From: JBBQKG01 sp038326655
Lineage (GTDB): Bacteria; Actinomycetota; Thermoleophilia; Solirubrobacterales; JBBDJG01
Assembly: GCA_038326655.1 (NCBI GenBank)
Contig: JBBQKG010000027.1
Coordinates: forward strand, 1 to 41,840
Direction of reading: 5' to 3'
DNA length: 41,840 bases
Shown here: positions 6,590-14,923 of the stretch, one piece after another
Layout of the letters: every line of letters begins with the position of its first letter
Numbering within the stretch: the stretch's first letter is position 1
Position numbers and translations under genes: made by a program
Notes under the pieces: model-generated
Told to the model about the DNA's origin: nothing
What the model saw: the letters and a program-made list of their open reading frames with translations, nothing else
The model's database searches: none

Positions 6590-8374
6590 ATGGCCTACGG
6601 AGAGCTGATCCTCATAACCGGCGCACTGCTCGCCGGGGGACTGGTTGCCTCGCTCATGGCGGGTCGCGTCCGCGTGCCCGCGCTTGCGTTGTTCGTCGGC
6701 ATCGGAATGGCAATCGGGTCGGACGGGACCGGCTGGATCAACTTCGACGACTACTCGCTGGCACGGACGATCGGGGTGATCGCGCTTGCGCTGATCCTGT
6801 TCGAGGGCGGCCTCGCAAGCGGCTTCGACGAGATCCGGCCGGTGCTGCGGCCGTCCCTGAGCCTGGCGCTGCTCGGGACGCTCGGAACGGCCCTCGTGAC
6901 GGGCTTCGCGGCCGCATGGCTCTTCCATTTCTCGACGTTGGAGGGCCTGCTGCTGGGCTCGATCCTCGCGGCTACGGACGGCGCCGCGATCTTCTCGGTG
7001 CTGCGCGGCTCGACGCTCGAGCGACGCCTGGCGCGCACGCTCGAGGGAGAGGCCGGCATGAACGACCCGGTCGCAGTGCTGCTCGTGATCGGCTTCATCG
7101 ACTGGATCGGCAAGCCGAACTACGGCGTGCTCGACATGCTGGGGCTCTTCGCCCAGCAGCTTGCGATCGGGATCGTGGTCGGGCTGGTCGCAGGGCGACT
7201 CGGGGTCGAGCTGTTCCGGCGCGTCGAGCTGGCGAGCCCGGGTCTCTATCCCGTCGCGTCGCTCACGACGGCCGCGCTTGCCTTCGGCACCGCCGACGTC
7301 CTGCACGGGTCGGGGTTCCTGTCGGTCTACCTCGCCGGGCTGACGCTGGGAAGCATCCACATCCCGGCAAGGCGCACGGTCGCCGCATTTCACGACGGGC
7401 TTGCGTGGGTCGCCCAGATCGCGATGTTCCTGACGCTCGGGCTGCTCGTGTTCCCGAGCCACCTCGGCGGCGTCGCGTTCGAGGGAACGATCCTTGCGCT
7501 CCTGCTGATGTTCGTCGCGCGGCCGCTGGCGGTCATGGTGGCGACCGCGTTCGACCACTTCAGCGCCGCGGAGCGATTCGTGCTGGGGTGGGCGGGTCTG
7601 CGGGGAGCGGTCCCGGTGGTGCTCGCGACGTTCCCGGTGATCGACGGGGTGCCCCACAGCCACGAGTTCTTCAACATCGTGTTCTTCGCGGTGCTTCTGT
7701 CGACGCTCGTGCAGGGGTCGACGTTCGAGCCGCTCGCGAAGCGGCTGGGCGTCACGACCACGCGGCCTGCGCTGCCGCGCCCCCTCGCCGAGACCGGCAC
7801 GGTACGGGCGCTCGGCGCCGAGGTGGTCGAGTTCCCGGTTGCGCCAGAGGACGCCGTCGCCGGGTGCTTCGTCCGCGAGCTCGGGCTTCCGCGCGATGCG
7901 CTGCTCAACGTGATCGTGCGCGGTGAGGAGGCGATCCCGCCGCGCGGGTCGACCAGGATCGAGTCGGGCGACCGGCTGCACCTGCTGATCCGGCGCGAGG
8001 TGGCCGGCGCGATGACCGGCCTGATGGAGCGCTGGCGCGAGGGCCCGATGCACGAGCCGGTCCCCCAGCGGCGCTCGATCCGCGCCCACCGTGCGGTCCT
8101 GATGGTGCGCCCGTGGAGCGACGGGGATGCGGCGCACCCCCCGGCGATCAACGGCGTCGAGGTCGTGCGGCACCTGCGCACGCGCCGCGACGTACCGGGC
8201 GCGCTGGTGTTGCTCGCGGACGGCCGCTACGCGATCACGGGTCCACTGCTGGCGGTGGGGCCACCGAGGCTGCTCGAGCGCCACATCCGCCGGCAGCTCC
8301 ACGTGGCGGACTCGGAGCAGGAACGCGCCTGGTGGCAGGAGGTGGCCGGAGCGGTGATCTCATCCTCGCTGTAA
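6590..8374 (+). CDS. CPA1-type cation/proton antiporter with TrkA-C-like domain (NhaP2/CvrA-like)
   Basis: This is a predicted K+ or Na+/H+ antiporter of the inner membrane, 594 residues. Residues 1 to about 390 form roughly 12 hydrophobic segments. The ion-binding region contains LAATDGAAIFSVLRG (about 126-140) and EGEAGMNDPVAVLL (about 152-165), the paired Asp motifs of the CPA1 superfamily. Residues about 402-485 form a TrkA-C (RCK-C) regulatory domain (VEFPVAPEDAVAGCFVRELG, ending GDRLHLLIRRE). The last 100 residues resemble the C-terminal cytoplasmic domain of NhaP2-type potassium/proton antiporters. The ATG at 6590 follows the 26-bp divergent gap to dgt. The 3' end overlaps the convergent glycosyltransferase by 15 bp. 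Confidence 0.9.
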   Translation: MAYGELILITGALLAGGLVASLMAGRVRVPALALFVGIGMAIGSDGTGWINFDDYSLARTIGVIALALILFEGGLASGFDEIRPVLRPSLSLALLGTLGTALVTGFAAAWLFHFSTLEGLLLGSILAATDGAAIFSVLRGSTLERRLARTLEGEAGMNDPVAVLLVIGFIDWIGKPNYGVLDMLGLFAQQLAIGIVVGLVAGRLGVELFRRVELASPGLYPVASLTTAALAFGTADVLHGSGFLSVYLAGLTLGSIHIPARRTVAAFHDGLAWVAQIAMFLTLGLLVFPSHLGGVAFEGTILALLLMFVARPLAVMVATAFDHFSAAERFVLGWAGLRGAVPVVLATFPVIDGVPHSHEFFNIVFFAVLLSTLVQGSTFEPLAKRLGVTTTRPALPRPLAETGTVRALGAEVVEFPVAPEDAVAGCFVRELGLPRDALLNVIVRGEEAIPPRGSTRIESGDRLHLLIRREVAGAMTGLMERWREGPMHEPVPQRRSIRAHRAVLMVRPWSDGDAAHPPAINGVEVVRHLRTRRDVPGALVLLADGRYAITGPLLAVGPPRLLERHIRRQLHVADSEQERAWWQEVAGAVISSSL

Positions 8375-9568
8375 CGGGACCGTGACCTCGCGATAGACGG
8401 CGAGCGTCTCGGCGACGTTGCGATCCCACGAGAAATGCTCCGCGACCGTGTGCCGGGCTGCCTCTCCAAGCTCCGGCTCGCCGCGCACGAGCCGGTCGAT
8501 CGCGCGGGTGAGGGCGTTCGCGTCCCCCGGCGGCACGAGCAACATGCCCGGCCCGGCGGCCGCGATGTCCTCCGCGCCGGTTCCCTCGCCTCCGATCGCG
8601 GGCAGCCCGGCCGCCATCGCCTCCACGTGCGCCACGCCGAACGCGTCGTGGATGCTCGGCATCACGTGCACGTGACACCGCGCAAGCTCGCGCAAAGCCT
8701 CCTCGTGGGGCAGCGCGCCGAGGAAGTGCACGCGATCACCGACCCCGAGCGAGCGCGCGAGATCCCCCAGCTCGGCCCCGTCGGGGCCCTTCCCGATCAG
8801 CTCGTAGCGCAACGTCGGATGACGTCCTGCCAGTGCCGCCAGTGCGCGGATCACGCTGCGCTGGTTCTTGTGCGGCTCGAGGTGCGCGACCGTGACGAGC
8901 GTCGGATCTGCATGGCGCTCCGGCGCCTGCGGCGGCAGGTCCGCGCCCGGATAAATCACGCGCAGGCCCGACAGCGGCCCGGTCAGCTCCTCGATCCCCC
9001 GCCGCGTCACCTCGCTGTTGGCGATCACCACCGCGGCGGTTCGCAGGACCCGGGCGACGGTCGCGCGGCCGCGGGCCGAGCGCGCCGCGACATAGGAGAG
9101 ATCGCCGCCGTGCACCGACACCACGAGCGGCAGGGACCGGCCACGGCTCGCGATCCAGCGCAGCGCGGCGTCGCCGGCCGGCACGGCGTAGTGGGCGTGC
9201 ACCAGGTCGAGCGGCGCCTCAGACCAGAGCCGGTCGAGCGCGCGCCCGAGCGGCCGCGCCGCCCAGCGTCCCCAGGCCGCGTAGCTGAGCGGTCGCGGCG
9301 GTGAGACGAAGCGCACGTAACGCACCGGAACGCCATCGAGCATCGTGTCGGCGGGCGGGCGCAGGAGGCGGCGGCCCCAGTCTCGCAGGAGCGCGACTTC
9401 GAGCTTCGCGAGCGCGCGGAATGGCGGCAAGGGGCGCTCGAGCGCCAGCACGGCCACATCGGCGCCTCGCGCGCGCACGCCGGCGGCCTGCCGATGGGCC
9501 CAGATTCCCCACGCCGGGTCGGACGGCCGCGGGTAGTACTCGGCGACGACCGCGACGCGGAGGGGCAC
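8360..9568 (-). CDS. GT4-family glycosyltransferase
   Basis: A retaining GT-B glycosyltransferase of about 402 residues, likely cytoplasmic and acting on an envelope or storage glycan. The N-terminal domain begins LRVAVVAEYYPRPSDPAWGI and contains HAHYAVPAG and VVSVHGGDLSY. The C-terminal nucleotide-sugar domain has VAHLEPHKNQ, YELIGKGPDGAEL, VHFLGALPHEE, MPSIHDAFGVAHVEAMAAGLP and the E-x7-E motif around GGEGTGAEDIA. The GTG at 9568 lies one base past the ppdK stop and I prefer it. A TTG at 9589 inside ppdK is the alternative and adds 7 residues. The donor sugar and acceptor cannot be read from sequence. Confidence 0.88.
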   Translation of the reverse strand: MPLRVAVVAEYYPRPSDPAWGIWAHRQAAGVRARGADVAVLALERPLPPFRALAKLEVALLRDWGRRLLRPPADTMLDGVPVRYVRFVSPPRPLSYAAWGRWAARPLGRALDRLWSEAPLDLVHAHYAVPAGDAALRWIASRGRSLPLVVSVHGGDLSYVAARSARGRATVARVLRTAAVVIANSEVTRRGIEELTGPLSGLRVIYPGADLPPQAPERHADPTLVTVAHLEPHKNQRSVIRALAALAGRHPTLRYELIGKGPDGAELGDLARSLGVGDRVHFLGALPHEEALRELARCHVHVMPSIHDAFGVAHVEAMAAGLPAIGGEGTGAEDIAAAGPGMLLVPPGDANALTRAIDRLVRGEPELGEAARHTVAEHFSWDRNVAETLAVYREVTVPLQRG

Positions 9569-9569
9569 T

Positions 9570-12239
9570 TCAGGCGGAGCGCTGGGCAAGCGCTGCCTGA
9601 GCCGCCGCCACGCGCGCGACCGGAACGCGGTTCTGGGAGCAGCTCACGTAGTCGAGGCCGGCCCGGGCGAAGAAGTGGACACTCGCCGGATCGCCGCCGT
9701 GCTCGCCGCAGACGCCGAGCGTGACCTTCCGGTTCTTGCTGCGGCCCTTCTTCACCGCCATCTCCACGAGCGCGCCGACACCCGGCACGTCGATCGTCTC
9801 GAAGGGGCTCCGGTCGACGATCTTGGTCTCGATGTAGCGCGCGAGGAACTTCCCCTCCACGTCGTCCCGGGAAAAGCCGAGCGCCGTCTGCGTGAGGTCG
9901 TTGGTGCCGAAGCTGAAGAAGCTCGCCTGCGTAGCGATGCGGTCCGCGACCAGGCACGCGCGCGGAAGCTCGATCATCGTGCCGACGGTATAGCGAACCG
10001 GTCCGGCACCCGCTTCCGCGACCGTGCGCGCGACCGTGTCGTCGACGAGCTTGCGCATCACCTCCAGCTCGCGCTCGTAGTCGACGAGCGGAATCATGAT
10101 CTCGACGTGCGGCTCCTCCCGGACACGGCGCCTGACGTTGATCGCGGCGCCGGCGATCGCGCGCACCTGCATCTCGTAGATCTCGGGGAACATGATCCCG
10201 AGCCGGCACCCGCGGGTGCCGAGCATCGGGTTCGTCTCCTCGAGCTCGCGCAGGCGCCGAAGCTCGCGTTCGAGCCGGTCGAGACGGGCGCCACGCCGCT
10301 TCGCCCGCACGAGGCGATCGATCTCGACGATCAGTTCTTCCTTCCGGGGTAGGAACTCGTGCAGGGGAGGGTCGAGCAGGCGAATCGTCACCGGCAGGCC
10401 GCGCATCGCCTTGAAGATGCCCTCGAAGTCGCGCTGCTGGAGAGGAAGCAGCTCGCCGAGTGCCTTGCGGCGCCGTCGCTCGTCGTCGGCGAGGATCATC
10501 TTGCGCATCTTCGGCTGGCGGTCGGCCTCCATGAACATGTGCTCGGTCCGGCACAGTCCGATTCCTTCCGCGCCGAGGGCGCGGGCGTTTCGCGCGGCCT
10601 CTGGCGAGTCGGCATTCGCACGCACGCCGAGCGAGCGGATCTCGTCGGCCCACGCGAGGATCGTCTTGAAGTGCTTGCCGATCTTCGGGTCTGTGAGCGG
10701 GACGTCCTCGGTGGTCACGAGGCCGGCGGTACCGTCCATCGCGATCAGATCGCCCTCGCGCAGCGTCTGCCCGTCGACGCTCACGGTCTTCTCGTCGGGG
10801 TCGATCTCGAGCGCCGCGGCGCCGCTGACGCAGGGCTTGCCCATGTCCCTTGCGACGAGCGCCGCGTGCGAGGCCTTACCGCCTCTCGCGGTCAGGATGC
10901 CCTTCGCCGCGTGGAACCCGGCGACGTCGTCCGCCTCGGTGAACTCGCGCACGAGGATCACGTCCACCCCGGCCTCGGCACGGCGGATCGCATCGCCGGC
11001 GGTGAACACGATCGCGCCCTTCGCCGCTCCGGGTGAAGCTGCCACCCCGGTCACGAGCGGCCTGTACTTGCGAGCGGGGTCGAACGCGGGCCGCAGGAGC
11101 GCCTCGAGGCTGCCGGCGTCGACGAGGCCGATCGCCTCCTCCCTAGTGATCAGGCCCTCCCCCACCATGTCGACGGCGACGCGCACCGCGGCCTGGGCGG
11201 GCCGCTTCGCGCTGCGGGTCTGGAGCATGTAGAGCGTCCCCTCCTCGACCGTGAACTCGACGTCCTGCATGTCCCTGTAGTGGCGCTCGAGCGTGCGCAG
11301 GACCTCGGTCAGCTGCCTGTGCGCCTTCGGCATCACCCGTTTCAGGTCGGGCAGGCCGAGCGTGTTGCGCACGCCGGAGACCACGTCCTCGCCCTGCGCG
11401 TCGATCAGGAAGTCACCCGAGGGCTGCGGCGCTCCGGTCACACCCTCGCGGCTGAACGCGACGCCCGAGCCGGAGTCGGGTCCCATGTTGCCGAACACCA
11501 TCTGCTGGACGTTGACGCCCGTTCCCCAGTGATCGGGGATGCGGTTCTGGCGCCGGTACTCGACCGCGCGGTCCCCGTTCCACGAGCCGAAGACGGCGCG
11601 AATCGCCTGCCTGAGCTGCTCCCGCGGATCGCCCGGGAACGGCTCCCCGGTCTTGCGCTCGAAGATCCGCTTGAAGGTCGAGGTCAGCTTGCGGAAGTCG
11701 CCCGCGCCGAGGTCGCTGTCGAGCCGCACGCCCTTGGCCCGCTTTGTCCGCTCGATCGCCTGCTCGTAGGTGCTGCCGTCGACGCCGCGCACAACGTTGC
11801 CGAACATCTGCACGAAGCGGCGGTAGGAGTCCCAGGCGAAACGCTCGTTGCCCGTCCGCTTCGCGAGGCCCCTGACGGAGTCGTCGTTGAGGCCGAGGTC
11901 GAGCACGGTGTCCATCATGCCGGGCATCGACTCGCGCGCGCCGGAGCGCACCGAGACCAGCAGCGGGTCGTCGACGTCGCCGAGCCGCTTGCCCGCCTTG
12001 CGCTCGAGCCTCGCGAGCGCGCGCTCGACCTGGTGCTCGAGGCCGGCCGGGAACCGGTTCGAGCGCATGTAGGCGACGCAGGCCTCGGTCGTGATCGTGA
12101 AGCCGGGCGGAACCTTCACCGGGCCCCCGATACGTGTCATCTCGGCGATGCCCGCGCCCTTGCCGCCGAGCAGGTCCCGCATCTCGCGCGACCCTTCGGA
12201 AAAGTCGTAGACGTACTTCCTGGCGGCTGCGCGACTCAT
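9570..12239 (-). CDS. ppdK: Pyruvate, phosphate dikinase
   Basis: The enzyme interconverts ATP + pyruvate + phosphate and AMP + PEP + PPi. The 889 residues match the family length. The N-terminal ATP-grasp part starts YVYDFSEGSREMRDLLGGKGAGIAEM and includes SVRSGARESMPGMMDTVLDLG. The swivelling phosphohistidine domain has GGKASHAALVARDMGKPCV with catalytic H458. The C-terminal PEP/pyruvate barrel contains LCRTEHMF, NPMLGTRGCRL, TVGTMIELPRA, FFSFGTNDLTQT and the catalytic CGEHGGDP (C844). It is transcribed with the glycosyltransferase downstream and lies 31 bp after recO. No separate PPDK regulatory kinase gene is seen in the window. Confidence 0.97.
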   Translation of the reverse strand: MSRAAARKYVYDFSEGSREMRDLLGGKGAGIAEMTRIGGPVKVPPGFTITTEACVAYMRSNRFPAGLEHQVERALARLERKAGKRLGDVDDPLLVSVRSGARESMPGMMDTVLDLGLNDDSVRGLAKRTGNERFAWDSYRRFVQMFGNVVRGVDGSTYEQAIERTKRAKGVRLDSDLGAGDFRKLTSTFKRIFERKTGEPFPGDPREQLRQAIRAVFGSWNGDRAVEYRRQNRIPDHWGTGVNVQQMVFGNMGPDSGSGVAFSREGVTGAPQPSGDFLIDAQGEDVVSGVRNTLGLPDLKRVMPKAHRQLTEVLRTLERHYRDMQDVEFTVEEGTLYMLQTRSAKRPAQAAVRVAVDMVGEGLITREEAIGLVDAGSLEALLRPAFDPARKYRPLVTGVAASPGAAKGAIVFTAGDAIRRAEAGVDVILVREFTEADDVAGFHAAKGILTARGGKASHAALVARDMGKPCVSGAAALEIDPDEKTVSVDGQTLREGDLIAMDGTAGLVTTEDVPLTDPKIGKHFKTILAWADEIRSLGVRANADSPEAARNARALGAEGIGLCRTEHMFMEADRQPKMRKMILADDERRRRKALGELLPLQQRDFEGIFKAMRGLPVTIRLLDPPLHEFLPRKEELIVEIDRLVRAKRRGARLDRLERELRRLRELEETNPMLGTRGCRLGIMFPEIYEMQVRAIAGAAINVRRRVREEPHVEIMIPLVDYERELEVMRKLVDDTVARTVAEAGAGPVRYTVGTMIELPRACLVADRIATQASFFSFGTNDLTQTALGFSRDDVEGKFLARYIETKIVDRSPFETIDVPGVGALVEMAVKKGRSKNRKVTLGVCGEHGGDPASVHFFARAGLDYVSCSQNRVPVARVAAAQAALAQRSA

Positions 12240-12270
12240 CGGGGAGCGCCAATTCTATTTCGGGCGGTGC

Positions 12271-12999
12271 TCAGGCGACCGAGCGCAGCCGCACGTGGGC
12301 GTGGTACTCGAGGGTCTCGGCCACGGCACGGTCGACCTGCGCGAGCACGGCCGGGACCGCGGCCGGGGCATCGCTGAGCGGCGTGCCTAGCGCCGAGGCC
12401 ATGAAGCCGAGTGCCGCGCCGTCGAGCGGGAAGCCCCCCGCCGGTCCACAGTCGGCACAGACGAGGCCTCCCGAGGCTGCGGAAAACCAGAAATCGGACG
12501 TCGCCGGGCTTTCGGCCCCGCAGCCCGAGCACGCGGCGAGCTCCGGCACGAATCCAGCCGCGAGCAGCAGCTTGAGGCGGAACGCGAGCAGGTTCGCCGG
12601 CCCTCCCGCCTCCGGCTCGGAGTCGAGCAGCTGCAGCTCGTGGCAGAGCAGGTTGTAGGCCGCCGGGCTGGCGTCCTGCTCGCCGAAGAGGCGCAGGACG
12701 CTCTCGCAGGCGGCGCCCGCGGCGTGGAGCGAGCGGCCGTGCGCGCGCAGGTGCGGGTACCACTCGACCGCCTCGGCCTGGGTCACCGTGTCGAGGTCGC
12801 CGCGCCCCTCGTAGAGCACCAGCCGCACTCGGAAGAACGGCTCGAGCCGCCCGCCGAAGCGCGACTTCGTGCGCCGCACTCCCTTCACGACCGCGCCGAT
12901 GCGGCCGTGCGTGGCGGTGTAGAGGTGGACAATGCGATCCGCTTCGCGCAGCCGAAACGAGCGGAGCACGATCCCCTCGGTCTTGTAGTAGCCCGCCAT
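12271..12999 (-). CDS. recO: DNA repair protein RecO
   Basis: RecO works with RecR to load RecA at gaps in single-stranded DNA. The 242-residue protein has the N-terminal OB fold (YYKTEGIVLRSFRLREADRIVHLYT, then GAVVKGVRRTKSRFGGRLEPF), a helical middle region and a C-terminal zinc site formed by CSGCG and CADCG. Length and motifs are normal. It starts 65 bp from the divergent glutaredoxin-like gene. Confidence 0.95.
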   Translation of the reverse strand: MAGYYKTEGIVLRSFRLREADRIVHLYTATHGRIGAVVKGVRRTKSRFGGRLEPFFRVRLVLYEGRGDLDTVTQAEAVEWYPHLRAHGRSLHAAGAACESVLRLFGEQDASPAAYNLLCHELQLLDSEPEAGGPANLLAFRLKLLLAAGFVPELAACSGCGAESPATSDFWFSAASGGLVCADCGPAGGFPLDGAALGFMASALGTPLSDAPAAVPAVLAQVDRAVAETLEYHAHVRLRSVA

Positions 13000-13052
13000 G
13001 AGAATGCAGAAAACCCGCGAAACGGGCGGCCCCTGCCGTGTCTAGACTTTGA

Positions 13053-13063
13053 CGGACCGTCCG
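13053..13063. promoter_or_regulatory. Inverted repeat abutting a start codon
   Basis: CGGAC-C-GTCCG is a perfect odd-centred inverted repeat one base before ATG 13065 of the glutaredoxin-like gene. A TAGACT hexamer at 13043-13048 could be its -10. A bound protein here would cover the transcription start or the translation start. No experimental support can be claimed. Confidence 0.3.
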
Positions 13064-13064
13064 G

Positions 13065-13340
13065 ATGGATCCTCAGAGCAACGGAAAGCCCTCGATCACC
13101 GTCTACACGACGGACCCCTGCGCGCGGTGCATCCGGGCGAAGCACCTCCTGCGCAGTCGCAACCTCGTCTTCGTCGAGGTGAACCTCGCAAAGGACCCGG
13201 TCGGCCGCCGCGACCTGGCCGACTTCACCGGCCAGATGACCTTCCCGCAGATCGTGATCGACGGCCGCCCGCTCGGCGGCCTCAGCGAGCTGCAGCAGGC
13301 GGACGAGCAAGGTCTGCTCGAGGAACTTGCGGCCGCTTAG
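13065..13340 (+). CDS. Glutaredoxin-like thiol-disulfide protein
   Basis: A 91-residue thioredoxin-fold protein. ITVYTTDPCARCIRAKHLL carries the CxxC redox motif (CARC, about residues 19-22). It continues with FVEVNLAKDPVGRRDLADFTG and the cis-Pro loop TFPQIVIDG, then GGLSELQQ, all glutaredoxin landmarks. It is probably a mycoredoxin or NrdH-like reductant, but the CARC pair is not the typical sequence of either, so the physiological partner is open. It has no Shine-Dalgarno. The next gene overlaps its end by 14 bp. Confidence 0.85.
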   Translation: MDPQSNGKPSITVYTTDPCARCIRAKHLLRSRNLVFVEVNLAKDPVGRRDLADFTGQMTFPQIVIDGRPLGGLSELQQADEQGLLEELAAA

Positions 13341-13968
13341 CCGGCCAGCTCTCGCGGCCGGCGTGCTGGCGCTGCTCGCGGTGCCCGCGTTCGGCGAGGT
13401 GACGCAGACCAGGGTCGCCAACCTCGACGGCGATCCCGACCTGGAGCAAGTGATCCCGCAGGAGGTGCCGGGCATCTACCCACAGCGGCGGATCGTGATC
13501 TCCGACACCTGCAGCGGGGCGCCCTACGCGCGCGTCGTCTCCTCCGAGCAGGACGCCGCGGTGGTGCTCGAGGTCTCGAACTTCGAGGACATCACACCCC
13601 GCCCCGAGATCTTCTTCGACCTCCGCAGCGGCGCCGGCGCGCGCGTGGGCGAGATCGGGATCGTGAGCTGGGAGGACGGGCCGACGCCCGGCGCCTGCCC
13701 CGCCCCGCGAAGCCTCTTCCGCTATCCCTCCAGGCGCACGCGCGGGCGGCTCCCGAAAAAGGCCGTGGCGCGCTCCTCCTTCGCCGCCGTACTCCGGGAC
13801 GTGAGCAAGCGCCATGCGGGCAAGGAGCTGCGGCTGTACGAGTACTACGTCGATCGAGACGACCCCCTCTGCTGCGCGAGCTTCAGGCGCACGACCGACT
13901 TCGGCTACAACGCCGCCAGGGACCTCTACGTGAAGTTCCGCACGCGGGTCAAGCGAATTCGGAGATAG
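13327..13968 (+). CDS. Secreted protein of unknown function
   Basis: The product is 213 residues from a TTG start inside the end of the glutaredoxin-like gene. It has a clear signal peptide (MRPLSRPALAAGVLALLAVPAFGEV). The mature protein starts with VANLDGDPDLEQVI, a pattern seen in FG-GAP or EF-hand-like calcium loops. Four later cysteines (DTCSG, GACPAP, DPLCCAS) suggest disulfides. The C-terminus is strongly basic (RTRVKRIRR). No named family is recognised. The 14-bp overlap suggests translational coupling to the redox protein upstream. The 3' end overlaps the convergent P1 peptidase gene by 20 bp. Confidence 0.72.
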   Translation: MRPLSRPALAAGVLALLAVPAFGEVTQTRVANLDGDPDLEQVIPQEVPGIYPQRRIVISDTCSGAPYARVVSSEQDAAVVLEVSNFEDITPRPEIFFDLRSGAGARVGEIGIVSWEDGPTPGACPAPRSLFRYPSRRTRGRLPKKAVARSSFAAVLRDVSKRHAGKELRLYEYYVDRDDPLCCASFRRTTDFGYNAARDLYVKFRTRVKRIRR

Positions 13969-14923
13969 CAGGGATTCCGGCGACCGCCGTCGCGCGACGG
14001 CACGCGTCCCGGATCGCCTCGGCCGTCAGGGCCGCCGCCGCGACTCCGACGATCAGCGAGTCCACCGCCGGCGCGGTGCCGCTCGCGAGCGCGAATGTGA
14101 CATCGCCGTCGACGGACGAGTGCACCGGGTCGACGGCGCGCGCCATGCCGGAGTGCGCCATCTTGGCGACGATCCCGCAGTCGGTCTTCGAAAGCGCCGC
14201 GTCGGTCGCGAGGCAGACGAGCGTGGTGTTCTCGGCCGGCTCGCCTCTGCGGTAGCGCGGCGGCTCGATCAGCCGCGTCCGGAGCTGCTTCGTGGTGCCG
14301 ATGAAGCTGCCGTCGTCGCCGCGCGTGCCCGCCAGTACGCTGCCGTCCTCGGCGATCACGTCCCCGAACGCGTTCACGACTGCGAGGGCGGTCAGCTTTG
14401 CCCCCTGCGGCAGGTGCTGTGCCGCGAAGCCGACTCCGCTCTTCACCGCGAACTCGCGCCCGCGCAGCTTGCCGACCGCGGCGCCCGTGCCGGCGCCGAC
14501 GCTGCCGAGCGCCGGCGCGTTCGCGGCCGCCTCGCAGGCTGCCTCGCCCTCGGCCGGCCCGGGCCGCCGGCTCGGATCGCCGCTCAGGAGGTCGTAGATC
14601 ACCGCACCCGGGACGAGCGGCACAATTCCGCCCGGGGTGTCGTAGCCGCGGCCGTTCCGCTCGAGCCAGCGCACGACGCCGTCGGCGGCCGCGAGCCCGA
14701 ATGCGCTGCCGCCGGTGAGCAGGACGCCGTGGATGCGAGCCGCATTTGCGAGCGGGTCGAGCAAGTCGAGCTCGCGGGTCCCCGGGCCGCCGCCCCGCAC
14801 ATCCGCCGAGGCCACCGCGCCCCCGGCCGGCGGCAGCAGCACCGTGCATCCGGTCGCCGCGTCCGTGTCGGTCCAGTGGCCGGCCGCGAACCCCTCGGGG
14901 AGCGAGGGCGGCTCGGCGCTCAC
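13949..14923 (-). CDS. P1-family (S58) peptidase, DmpA/Rv1333-like
   Basis: A 324-residue N-terminal-nucleophile-type hydrolase of the DmpA aminopeptidase family; these are made as a single chain and cleave themselves. It shows GCTVLLPPAGG, LTGGSAFGLAAADGVVRWLE, LTALAVVNAFGDVIAEDG and the junction NTTLVCLATDAALSKTDC, where the first residue of the mature beta chain (Thr after Asn) is the expected nucleophile. DVTFALASG follows. The GTG start overlaps the mutM stop (GTGA), so the open frame running further upstream through mutM is ignored. The substrate is not predictable; relatives cleave N-terminal amino acids or beta-peptides. Confidence 0.88.
   Translation of the reverse strand: MSAEPPSLPEGFAAGHWTDTDAATGCTVLLPPAGGAVASADVRGGGPGTRELDLLDPLANAARIHGVLLTGGSAFGLAAADGVVRWLERNGRGYDTPGGIVPLVPGAVIYDLLSGDPSRRPGPAEGEAACEAAANAPALGSVGAGTGAAVGKLRGREFAVKSGVGFAAQHLPQGAKLTALAVVNAFGDVIAEDGSVLAGTRGDDGSFIGTTKQLRTRLIEPPRYRRGEPAENTTLVCLATDAALSKTDCGIVAKMAHSGMARAVDPVHSSVDGDVTFALASGTAPAVDSLIVGVAAAALTAEAIRDACRRATAVAGIPAISEFA

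Noticed and set aside
9025..10653. 542-residue minus-strand frame across ppdK and the glycosyltransferase
   Set aside because: It is a shifted-frame shadow of two well-supported genes, with no domain of its own.
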